This document shows, in pieces, positions 16,726-24,459 of a stretch of DNA of 41,309 nucleotides. Both the position numbers and the translations under genes were made by a program. The notes beneath the pieces are model-generated. The model searched no databases. It was given only the letters and a program-made list of their open reading frames with translations, and was not told the origin of the DNA. The DNA comes from Acidobacteriota bacterium (GTDB lineage: Bacteria > Acidobacteriota > Terriglobia > Bryobacterales > Bryobacteraceae): contig JACQDF010000070.1 in NCBI GenBank assembly GCA_016201205.1, forward strand, positions 1 to 41,309, given 5' to 3'. Each line of letters starts with the position of its first letter. Position 1 is the stretch's first letter.

Positions 16726-17448
16726 CTACAACTGAAACGACTCGCCCAGGTAGATCCGCTTCACCTCCGGATCCCGCCCTAAAGCCTCCGGCGTCCCGGC
16801 GCGGAAGATTTTTCCGTTGTTGATGATGTACGCCCGATCGGTCACCGCCAGCGTTTCGCGCACGTTGTGGTCGGTCACCAGAATCCCGATGCCGGCGCGC
16901 TTCAGGTCAAACACGATGCGCTGCAATTCCAGCACCTGGATCGGATCAATGCCGGAGAACGGCTCGTCGAGCAGCAGGAAGTTCGGCTCGATCACCAGCG
17001 ACCGGGCGATCTCGACTCTCCGGCGCTCGCCGCCCGAGAGCATGTACCCCTTGTTCTGCCGCACCCGTTCCAGGCCCATCATCTCGATGAGCCGTGTCAT
17101 TTTCGCGCGCCGCTCAGAGCCGTTGAGCGGCAACGTTTCGAGAATCGCCAGCAGGTTCTCCTCGACCGTCAGCCGCCGGAAGACCGACGCCTCCTGCGGC
17201 AGATAGCTGATGCCGCGGCGCGCCCGTTCGTACATCGCCAGCGGCGTGATGTCCTGTTTGTCGAGCATCACTTTGCCCGAGTCCGGCGTCACCAGGCCCA
17301 CAATCATGTGGAACGACGTCGTCTTGCCGGCCCCATTGGGACCCAGCAGCCCCACCACCTCACCTCGTGTCAGCGAGATCGACACGCCATCCACGACCCG
17401 GCGGCCGCGATAGGTTTTGGAAATCTCCGACGTCTCCAGAGTGAGCAT
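16726..17448 (-). CDS. LptB, LPS export ABC transporter ATPase
   Basis: Cytoplasmic ATPase of 240 residues that powers LPS extraction with LptFG. Walker A is [17 protein letters not shown]. The Q-loop region reads [23 protein letters not shown], the hallmark of LptB/LivF-type ATPases. The signature is [15 protein letters not shown], Walker B is [14 protein letters not shown], and the switch His is in [11 protein letters not shown]. It starts 3 bp after the stop of the LptC/LptA-type gene. The membrane partners LptF and LptG are not in the window. Confidence 0.96.
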   Translation of the reverse strand: MLTLETSEISKTYRGRRVVDGVSISLTRGEVVGLLGPNGAGKTTSFHMIVGLVTPDSGKVMLDKQDITPLAMYERARRGISYLPQEASVFRRLTVEENLLAILETLPLNGSERRAKMTRLIEMMGLERVRQNKGYMLSGGERRRVEIARSLVIEPNFLLLDEPFSGIDPIQVLELQRIVFDLKRAGIGILVTDHNVRETLAVTDRAYIINNGKIFRAGTPEALGRDPEVKRIYLGESFQL

Positions 17449-17451
17449 CAG

Positions 17452-19713
17452 CTATTTACGGCGGATTTTACTCATGGCCGGCTGCGCGGGGACCCCATTC
17501 ACGAGCAGCCTGTCCTCGTTAGCATAATAAATCAGCCGCTGGCCGCGTGTCGTGCCCTTCAGCGAATCCTCGAACACGGGGTCGCCTTGTTCCAGCACTA
17601 CCTTCTGCTCGTTCACGTAATACTCGGCGTAGCCGGAAACACCCCGCCGCACACGCCCCTGCGCGGTTTCGAGGATCACTACGCCGCCGTGCGCGGTGGC
17701 GTGGTCCAGGCTCGATTCCCCGTCGCTCTGCTTCTCCTTGTTCTGCTCCTTAAGGTACGCTTTGATCTCTTGCGCTTTCACGTCCATTTCGGCGCGTCGC
17801 AAAGAAACGCCGCCCGTATAGTGCGCCACGCGGTCCTTGTCGGAATAGACCATCGACGGCGCCTGAATCAGCGTGAAGACCGGCGCCGCCTTTGCCTTCG
17901 GCTGCTTCTCCTTTTGCTGGTCCAGAAGCTGGCTGAGCACCTTCCCGCCGGCCTTCAGCGTCGAATTCTTGCGGTCGATCTCGATTCTCCCGGCTTCGAG
18001 GCGGCTGCCGCCTTGCCACAACACGGCGTTCCCCTCGTACAGGATCCGGGATTGCCTGTCAAAGGAAGACATCCTGGCCGCTTTGGCTTGCAGCGGCTCG
18101 TCGTTGGACAGCATGGCTGTTCCCGATCCTTTGCGGTCCGGCAGCCGACTCGAGGTGACGCTGCCTTCGGCGACGAAATCCTCTGTCTTCTGGTCCATCA
18201 CGATGCGATCCGCGCTCGTCGCCCCTTGTGCATCCCACACCCGCGCGCCATTCACCAGAGTCATGCGACGAACCTCGTTTTCCAGGATTGCCCGCTGGCC
18301 GCGCGCTTTTCGATCGCCTTCTTCATAGCGGAAGTCGCCCCATTGCTCGAGTCTGGCCATTTCGGCGGTTTTGGCGCTGAACCATGCCATCAGATCCTGG
18401 CTCGATGTCAGCGAGGGCGGCGAGGGCTTGCCCTGGCGAGGTTCATTCTCGGTGCGCGTCGAGGCCCGGATGGCGTGAAACGACTCCAACTGATTCTCCG
18501 GCCCGTACGCCAGGTGAAAGCGGTCGCCATCGACGCGCCGCCGCCGCTGCCCCGGCCGGTTGGGGAGGAATTCGAGCACGCCTGGCGCATGCGTATCGAT
18601 GGTTTGCACCTCGTGGCCGCCTTCCCGCATCCTGATCTCGACGACTTCGCTGCGCAGGATGCGTGTCTCGGGCTGAAGCCGCCCAGGGCGGGCGGATGGC
18701 CTCGATTCGACCACTGTTGTTCCAGACGCCAGCGCGCGCTTCAGCACGCTCTCGCCGCCGGAAGCTTCAAACTCGAGCTCGACGGCGTCCGCGCCGGCCG
18801 ATGTCATCCCGTGCTCGCTCACCGCCGTGAGGCGGGCGTGCTTGTGCCCCTTGATTTTCTCGATTTCACTCTTTTCGCTGAGCGACAGCGTCAATTGATC
18901 GGCGCTGTATTCCAGAGAACGCCCCGGGTACTGATCCGTTCCTTTTGCCCCGGTGGTCTCCACCAGGCGGATGCCGTGCTCGTCCAACGTCACCACCGCC
19001 CCGTTGCCGTCGACGTGTGTATTGCCGCGGCTCAGCTTTGCCCATGGCGAGAGGAATACCTTCGATTCGCTTTCCTTGTAGATCGCCTCACCGGCTTCCA
19101 CTTTCATCGGCCGGGAATTCTTTCCCTGGTCTTTCCAGATGAGCTGCACCTGGCTGCGCAAATGCAGCTCCTTGGCTGCCGGATCGTATTTCGCTCCCAG
19201 GGCGCGCCCCTCCCCGCGGTCAAACGCGAAGGTCGCTTCGCGCTCTGTCTCCGCTTTCCCTGTCTTGCTGTCAAAACGAACGCCGGTGGACTGGATGTGA
19301 ATCAGCCGCCCTGGCTTTGGCTCCTCGCCGTCGGGCACTCCCATGGTGATATTCGCTTCGCCTTCCGCGTAAAGATACGCCTCAGCCAGATCGAAGACAG
19401 CCCGGTCACTGGTGACGCGATCGTAAGTCCGCCCGTCTCTGCGGTAGATCTTCAACTCGATCTGCTCCAACTCGAAGTGGTTCGGCTCTTTGATCTGGCG
19501 GAAGTTCTTGGCGCGTACCGACACCATCGGCCCTTGCCCGGAGCTCTTCTCCCAGTGCCAGTCCGAGGCAGTGGCATTCACCTGCTGGGGCAGAGCCCTC
19601 GGCGGCGGCGGAGCCTGCCTCCGCTGAGCCTCGATTTGCTGCCGGTACACATGCGCGAGGTATGCTCCGATGGCCACGATCGCGATCAGAAACAGGGGGC
19701 GGAGGCGTCGCAT
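17452..19713 (-). CDS. LptC-LptA/OstA-type fusion protein for LPS transport
   Basis: Membrane-anchored periplasmic protein of 753 residues. It has one N-terminal TM helix (LFLIAIVAIGAYLAHVY), a Pro-rich stretch, then an LptC-like beta-jellyroll (about 60-200, e.g. LEQIELKIYRRDGRTYDRVTSDRAVFD and YAEGEANITMG). Several further OstA/LptA-like repeats run to the end (AGKVLSQLLDQ, ETAQGRVRRGVSGYAEYYVNEQKVVLEQGDPVFEDS, TTRGQRLIYYANEDRLLVNG). LptC and LptA are about 190 and 170 residues in E. coli, so one chain here appears to serve as anchor and bridge. It sits directly upstream of lptB. Confidence 0.85.
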   Translation of the reverse strand: MRRLRPLFLIAIVAIGAYLAHVYRQQIEAQRRQAPPPPRALPQQVNATASDWHWEKSSGQGPMVSVRAKNFRQIKEPNHFELEQIELKIYRRDGRTYDRVTSDRAVFDLAEAYLYAEGEANITMGVPDGEEPKPGRLIHIQSTGVRFDSKTGKAETEREATFAFDRGEGRALGAKYDPAAKELHLRSQVQLIWKDQGKNSRPMKVEAGEAIYKESESKVFLSPWAKLSRGNTHVDGNGAVVTLDEHGIRLVETTGAKGTDQYPGRSLEYSADQLTLSLSEKSEIEKIKGHKHARLTAVSEHGMTSAGADAVELEFEASGGESVLKRALASGTTVVESRPSARPGRLQPETRILRSEVVEIRMREGGHEVQTIDTHAPGVLEFLPNRPGQRRRRVDGDRFHLAYGPENQLESFHAIRASTRTENEPRQGKPSPPSLTSSQDLMAWFSAKTAEMARLEQWGDFRYEEGDRKARGQRAILENEVRRMTLVNGARVWDAQGATSADRIVMDQKTEDFVAEGSVTSSRLPDRKGSGTAMLSNDEPLQAKAARMSSFDRQSRILYEGNAVLWQGGSRLEAGRIEIDRKNSTLKAGGKVLSQLLDQQKEKQPKAKAAPVFTLIQAPSMVYSDKDRVAHYTGGVSLRRAEMDVKAQEIKAYLKEQNKEKQSDGESSLDHATAHGGVVILETAQGRVRRGVSGYAEYYVNEQKVVLEQGDPVFEDSLKGTTRGQRLIYYANEDRLLVNGVPAQPAMSKIRRK

Positions 19714-19719
19714 CGCGGC

Positions 19720-20742
19720 TCAGGCCCCCACATACTTCGCATATAAGCTGCGGGCCACACCGGCGTCGGTCGTGCCCTTGATGATCGCCCTGCCGTCGGG
19801 GAACACAGTCAGCTCAAAAGCGGGCAGGAAGAAGCGAAGCGCGAACTCGTTGCGCCGCACCGGCCCCAGCGGCTGGAGCCGGCTCTCGAGGTCCCCTAAG
19901 TCGAGCGGTCTCTCCCGTTCGTGGATCTGCACGGCATTCCGGCCGCACAGAGTCACGGGTGTCGGACGCCGTCCTTCCAGATGCAGGAATTGCCGCCGCC
20001 CGCATGCCGGACAATCCGGCTGCGGCGCGGGCTGCGCGGCCTGGCGAATCACGCCGGTCCACACATCGACGGTCATGATCGTACGCGGGGTCTGGTCTCG
20101 ATGCCCCGCCAGAATCTGCAAGGCGAGGCTCACCTGCCACGAAGCGACCAAAGAAGTGATCGTGTTTACGACGCCGGCTGTCTCGCAAGTCGGCTGCACG
20201 CCGCCCGGCGGCTCCGGATAGACACACTTCAGGCACGCCGTCACTGCCGGGATCACCGGCATCGCCAGCCCGTAGCTTGCCACCGCTGCTCCATAAATCC
20301 ACGGGATTCCGCGCTGGATGGAAAAGTCATTGATCAGATACCTCGTCTCGAAATTGTCCGTTCCATCCAGAATGAGATTCGCTTCTCCCAGCAGTTCCCC
20401 GGCATTGGCCGCGGTCAAGTCGGCCACCACCGGATTCAAGGCCACCTGGCGGTTGATCCTTCCCAGCCGCCTGGCCGCCGCCACGGCTTTGGGCAAGCCC
20501 TCGGCGGCATCCGACTCCTCATACAGCCATTGCCGCTGGAGGTTGCTCAATTCGACATAATCGCGGTCAATCAGATCGATTCCGCCGATGCCCGCACGCG
20601 CCAAAGCCCCGGCCTGGAAGCTCCCCAGCGCGCCACAGCCGGCAATCGCCACGCGGGAGTGCAGCAGGCGCTCCTGCCCCTCTTCTCCAATCCCTGGAAA
20701 CACGATCTGCCGCGAATACCGCTCGCGCGCCGTGGCGTCCAT
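19720..20742 (-). CDS. ThiF/MoeB/HesA-family adenylyltransferase (E1-like)
   Basis: E1-like enzyme of 340 residues that would adenylate the C-terminal Gly of a ubiquitin-like sulfur carrier or similar protein. Visible elements: ERYSRQIVFPGIGEEGQERL, the nucleotide-binding VAIAGCGALGSFQAGALARAG, the DRDYVELSNLQRQWLY motif, the ILDGTDNFETRYLIND motif, a candidate catalytic Cys in TCETAGVV, and zinc ligands CLKC and CPAC. A C-terminal extension of about 100 residues may bind the carrier. It is the first gene of the minus-strand LPS operon, 6 bp before the LptC/A fusion. No ThiS or MoaD is adjacent. Confidence 0.9.
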   Translation of the reverse strand: MDATARERYSRQIVFPGIGEEGQERLLHSRVAIAGCGALGSFQAGALARAGIGGIDLIDRDYVELSNLQRQWLYEESDAAEGLPKAVAAARRLGRINRQVALNPVVADLTAANAGELLGEANLILDGTDNFETRYLINDFSIQRGIPWIYGAAVASYGLAMPVIPAVTACLKCVYPEPPGGVQPTCETAGVVNTITSLVASWQVSLALQILAGHRDQTPRTIMTVDVWTGVIRQAAQPAPQPDCPACGRRQFLHLEGRRPTPVTLCGRNAVQIHERERPLDLGDLESRLQPLGPVRRNEFALRFFLPAFELTVFPDGRAIIKGTTDAGVARSLYAKYVGA

Positions 20743-20771
20743 ACACCTCCATCATCGCATCCCACGGAATT

Positions 20772-20828
20772 CGCTCCCTAACGGTCGCGGCTCGGAAGCG
20801 CTTTCTGAGCCGCGAGCGTAAGCGAGCG
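20772..20828. repeat. Dispersed REP-like hairpin repeat, complete copy
   Basis: An imperfect inverted repeat with 22-bp arms (19 of 22 pairs match) around a 13-base loop, with cores GTCGCGGCTC and GAGCCGCGA. Translation gives the RGSE...SEPR pattern that is often miscalled as protein in this lineage. It lies between the divergent thiF-like and BamA-type genes. A decayed copy is at 16680-16707. Confidence 0.75.
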
Positions 20829-20841
20829 GTCGCCTATCCCG

Positions 20842-20847
20842 TATCAT
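20842..20847 (+). promoter_or_regulatory. -10 box TATCAT before BamA-type gene
   Basis: TATCAT ends 8 nt before the GTG at 20856, so the transcript would be leaderless or nearly so. No -35 is evident, since the preceding sequence is the hairpin repeat. Confidence 0.4.
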
Positions 20848-20855
20848 GGTATCGA

Positions 20856-22637
20856 GTGGTCTCCCTGCTGGCCATCCTGTTGGCCGTGGCCGCCTGCCCC
20901 CTCGACGCGACACCCGAGGACTATGAAGGCAAGACGGTGGCCGCGATCCACTTCCAGCCCCAGGCGCAACCCCTTTCCGCCACCGAGACAAACCGCATCA
21001 CCGGCCAGCTCGCCGGCCGCCCGTTCACCCGGGCGGCGGTGCGTGACATGATCTTGCAGCTTTACGCCACCGGCCGCTATGACGACCTCGAGGTGGATGC
21101 CGCTCTCGACAACGGCCAGGTGATTCTGACAGTCCGGACGCGCCAGAACTGGTTCATCAGCCGGGTTGCGGTGGAAGGCGTCGAGGAACCGCCCAACCGC
21201 GAGCAGCTCGTCAACGCCACCAGGCTCGAGCTGGGCGCGCTGTACAGTGGAGAGTCCCTGGTCGAAGCCATTCGCGGGCTCGAGGAGGCGCTTCGCGGCA
21301 ACGGCTATTATCACCCGCGTATCCAGCCGCTGGTGGAGCGCTATCCGAACTATGATGAGATGCACATTCTGTTCCTCGTCCATCCCGGCCCGCGCGCCTA
21401 TTTTGCGCGACCTGTCCTGGCCGGCAACCTGAAGCTCAGCGAGAGCCGCATCGTGCGCGCCACCCACTGGAAGCGCTGGTGGGGCCTGCTGGGCTGGCAG
21501 AAACTGACCGAATCCCGCCTCCAGCAGGCCGTCGAGCGGGTGCGTCAAACCTACCAGAAGAACGATTTCCTGCTGGCCCGGGTCAGCTTGACGAACCTCG
21601 ACTTCGACCCGGACCTGAATCGGGCTACGCCGGCCTTGCAGATCGAGGCTGGCCCGAAGGTCCGCGTCACCGCCAGCGGCGCCAAACTTTCCGGCGGCCG
21701 CCTGAAGGAATTGGTCCCCGTTTACCAGGAGCAATCCGTTGACCAGGACCTGCTGATCGAGGGGCGCCGGAAGATGGAGAATCATTTTCAGTCCAAAGGC
21801 CACTTTGATGCGCAAGTCAGTTTCGACCGCAAGAACATCTCAGCCGCCGAGCAGGCCATCGAGTACTCGGTCGACCTCGGCGGCCGCTACCGCGTAGCGC
21901 ATGTCGCCATCAGCGGGAACGCCTACTTCGATGTGTTTACCATCCGCGAGCGCATGAGCATCCTCTCGGCCGGCCGCGTCTACAACCGCAACGGCCGCTT
22001 CAGCGAAGATCTGCTCGGCAGGGACAAAGCGGCCATCGAGGAGCTGTACAACGGCAGCGGGTTCCGCGATGTCCGGGTTGAGAGCAGGGTTGAAAAAAAT
22101 TATCGCGGCCACCCCCGGGATGTCGCTGTCTATCTGGATGTCAAAGAAGGAGAACAGTGGTTCGTGAACAGCCTCGAACTCTCCGGCGTGGATCTGCGAC
22201 TGTATCCGGCCGTCAAGGCCATCCTCACCTCGACCGAGGGCCAGCCCTACAGTACGCTCACCATGTCCGCCGACCGCGACAACATCCTGAACCTGTACTT
22301 CGACAACGGGTACCCCGACGCGACCCTCGAGATCCTTTCCACACCGTCCGCCATCCCCCGCCGTATGGACGTCAAGTACGTTGTCACTGAAGGCCGGCGC
22401 CTCTTTGTCCGCGATGTTCAGGTCAACGGGCTGAAATCCACCCGCCCCGGCCTGGTCCGCACGCGCATTACGCTCGTGCCCGACGAGCCGCTTTCCTATA
22501 GCAGCATGGTGTTCAGCCAGCGCCGTTTGTACGATTTGGGCATTTTCGCGAAAGTCGACATGGGGCTGCAGAATCCCGGTGGAAGCACGCGCGAAAAACG
22601 CGTCCTCTACCAGATGGAGGATGCCAGCCGTTACTAG
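20856..22637 (+). CDS. BamA/TamA-type outer membrane assembly protein, POTRA part
   Basis: First 593 residues of an Omp85-family protein. A signal sequence (VSLLAILLAVAACPLDA) is followed by a series of POTRA domains, recognisable by repeated patterns such as VAAIHFQPQAQPLS, FISRVAVEGVEEPPNREQL, RVAHVAISGNAYFDVFTIRERM, FVNSLELSGVDL and FVRDVQVNGLKSTRPGLV, with GxxxxxxV/RV strands between. The frame stops at TAG (22635-22637) after QMEDASRY, just where the barrel should begin. The same frame stays open for the next 372 codons and encodes the barrel. Function in the intact form: folding outer-membrane proteins or exporting autotransporter-like substrates. Confidence 0.85.
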   Translation: MVSLLAILLAVAACPLDATPEDYEGKTVAAIHFQPQAQPLSATETNRITGQLAGRPFTRAAVRDMILQLYATGRYDDLEVDAALDNGQVILTVRTRQNWFISRVAVEGVEEPPNREQLVNATRLELGALYSGESLVEAIRGLEEALRGNGYYHPRIQPLVERYPNYDEMHILFLVHPGPRAYFARPVLAGNLKLSESRIVRATHWKRWWGLLGWQKLTESRLQQAVERVRQTYQKNDFLLARVSLTNLDFDPDLNRATPALQIEAGPKVRVTASGAKLSGGRLKELVPVYQEQSVDQDLLIEGRRKMENHFQSKGHFDAQVSFDRKNISAAEQAIEYSVDLGGRYRVAHVAISGNAYFDVFTIRERMSILSAGRVYNRNGRFSEDLLGRDKAAIEELYNGSGFRDVRVESRVEKNYRGHPRDVAVYLDVKEGEQWFVNSLELSGVDLRLYPAVKAILTSTEGQPYSTLTMSADRDNILNLYFDNGYPDATLEILSTPSAIPRRMDVKYVVTEGRRLFVRDVQVNGLKSTRPGLVRTRITLVPDEPLSYSSMVFSQRRLYDLGIFAKVDMGLQNPGGSTREKRVLYQMEDASRY

Positions 22638-23756
22638 TTCATCGGAGGAGTAGGCGCCGAGTTCGGCAACATCGGCGGCGGAACCGGTCTCAGCGCGCCC
22701 GCCGGCGAAGCCGCTTTCGCGCCGCGCGTTTCGCTCGGCATCAGCCGCCTGAACTTTCTGGGCCTCGGGCACACCGTCAGCCTGCAAACGCGTCTGTCCA
22801 CGCTCCAGGAGCGCGGCGTCATCAACTACTTCGCGCCGCAGTTCCGGGGCAGCGAGAAGCTCAATCTCACGTTCAGCGGTTTATTCGACAACTCGCGCAA
22901 CGTGCGAACCTTTTCTTCCCGGCGCCGGGAGGGCTCTCTTCAGCTCAGCCAGCGCTTCACCCGCGCCATCACCGCTCAGTACAGGTACACATACCGCCAC
23001 GTCAAGATCTACGACGTGAAAATCGATCCTGGCCTCATTCCCCTGTACTCGCAGCCGGCAAGAGTCGGTCTGATTGCGGGAGCCATTATCAACGACCGGC
23101 GGGATGACCCGCTGAACGCCACCCGCGGCTATTACTATTCCGCCGACTTTTCCGGCGCCACCCGTGCCTTCGGCTCGGAATCCTCCTTCACCCGCCTGCT
23201 CGGGCGAAACTCCAGCTACCACCGCCTCACCAGGGATCTGGTGGTCTCCCGCAACACGATGTTCGGCTGGATTCACAACTTCGGCAGCCGGGACATTCCG
23301 CTCCCCGAGCACTTTTTCGCCGGCGGCTCCGTGTCCCACCGCGGGTTTCCTGAAAACCAGGCTGGCCCGCGCGACCTGGTGACCGGCTTTCCCATCGGCG
23401 GCCGCGCTCTGCTGTTTAATCAGACCGAGCTGCGTTTTCCGTTCATCGGCACCAAGCTGGCGGGTGTCGTGTTTCATGACGCCGGCAATGTCTACACCAA
23501 TGTTTCGGCCATCTCCTTTCGCTTCCATCAGCGCGGCGAGACGGACTTCGATTACATGGTGCATGCGGCCGGCATCGGCGTCCGATACCGCACGCCCGTC
23601 GGACCTGTGCGGCTGGATTTCGCCTTCGGCCTGAATTCGCCGCGCTTCTTCGGCTACACCGGGTCGATTGATGACTTGATCAACCGCCGCGGCCAGCGCC
23701 TGATGCAACGCATCGGCCTCTTCCAGTTTCACTTCAGCCTGGGGCAGGCTTTCTGA
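22638..23756 (+). pseudogene. BamA/TamA-type barrel domain, downstream of in-frame TAG
   Basis: Continuation of the preceding reading frame, 372 codons with no other stop. It starts FIGGVGAEFGN and shows outer-membrane strands throughout. It contains the hallmark RGF motif of Omp85 barrels in SVSHRGFPENQAG and ends in Phe (HFSLGQAF), the BamA-recognised C-terminal signature. There is no plausible independent start or ribosome binding site near its beginning; a GTG at 22902 would start within the barrel. It is therefore expressed only by readthrough, or not at all, or the TAG is a base error. It is followed directly by the SurA-like gene (TGATG overlap). Confidence 0.8.
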
Positions 23757-24391
23757 TGCGGCAAATCATGGCGCTTCTGATTCTTGCCTGGCCGGGCGGC
23801 GCGGACATCATCGACCGCATCGCGGTCACCGTTGGAGACCGCGTCATCACCGAAAGCATGATCCTTGATCAGATTCGCCTGTCGGCCTTTTACGAGGACC
23901 GTGAGCCGGAGTTCACTCCCGCCGCCAGGCGCCTGGCGTCGGAAACGCTGATCTCGCGAGTTCTGCTGTTGCGAGAGATGGATGACGCGCGATTTCCCGA
24001 GCCGCCCATGAGCGCAGTCGCTGCCTCCTGGCGCGAGATCCAGGCCGATCGCCACTGGGACGAGAACGCGCTGCGCCAGGAATTGGCCCGCCGCAGGCTC
24101 GAAGAGGAAGAGGTGCGCCGCTTCCTGCAACTCATGATCCGCTCCGTGGAATTCATCAGCCTGCGCTTCCGGCGCGGCGTGCAGGTTACTTCCGGAGAAA
24201 TCGCCGCTTACTACGAAAAGGAGTACAAGGAGTGGTGGATACGCCAGCACCCCCGTCAGCCTGTCCCGCCGCTCGACGATGTCTCCGAGGATATCGAAGG
24301 CTGGATCATCGACGCCAAGACCGACACCGCCAGCGAGGAGTGGCTCAAACAGGCGCGCTCAGCGGCCAAAATCCGCCACCGCGAGGAGTGA
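23756..24391 (+). CDS. SurA-like periplasmic chaperone without PPIase domain
   Basis: Protein of 211 residues. A short hydrophobic N-terminus (MALLILAWPGGA) is followed by IIDRIAVTVGDRVITESMILDQIRL, the typical start of the SurA N-terminal domain, and a helical region with QELARRRLEEEEVRRFLQLMI. The C-terminal helices (VSEDIEGWIIDAKTDTASEEWLKQARSAAKI) match SurA's satellite helix. No parvulin PPIase domain is present, so it would be a chaperone-only protein. Its ATG overlaps the stop of the barrel gene by one base, tying it to outer-membrane protein assembly. Confidence 0.85.
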   Translation: MRQIMALLILAWPGGADIIDRIAVTVGDRVITESMILDQIRLSAFYEDREPEFTPAARRLASETLISRVLLLREMDDARFPEPPMSAVAASWREIQADRHWDENALRQELARRRLEEEEVRRFLQLMIRSVEFISLRFRRGVQVTSGEIAAYYEKEYKEWWIRQHPRQPVPPLDDVSEDIEGWIIDAKTDTASEEWLKQARSAAKIRHREE

Positions 24392-24404
24392 GACGTTGCT
24401 AAGC

Positions 24405-24426
24405 CCGCCGGCTTGAAAGCCGGCGG
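24405..24426. terminator. Inverted repeat between convergent genes
   Basis: CCGCCGGCTT (24405-24414) and AAGCCGGCGG (24417-24426) form a strong GC stem in the 68-bp gap between the SurA-like gene (+) and the kinase (-). It could terminate both transcripts. There is no T-tract, so it might instead be a dispersed repeat. Confidence 0.5.
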
Positions 24427-24459
24427 CAGCCAGGAATGGCCGCCCCACGGTTCTTCAAC

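Noticed and set aside
16867..19746. 959-codon plus-strand open frame
   Set aside because: It is antisense to lptB and the LptC/A fusion and shows no domain; both of those genes have clear family motifs.
20752..20991. Short frame containing LAYARGSE
   Set aside because: This is the translation of the REP-like hairpin repeat, not a gene.
22902..23756. Separate gene starting at GTG 22902
   Set aside because: It would start inside the barrel, has no ribosome binding site, and the open frame continues unbroken back to the TAG at 22635.
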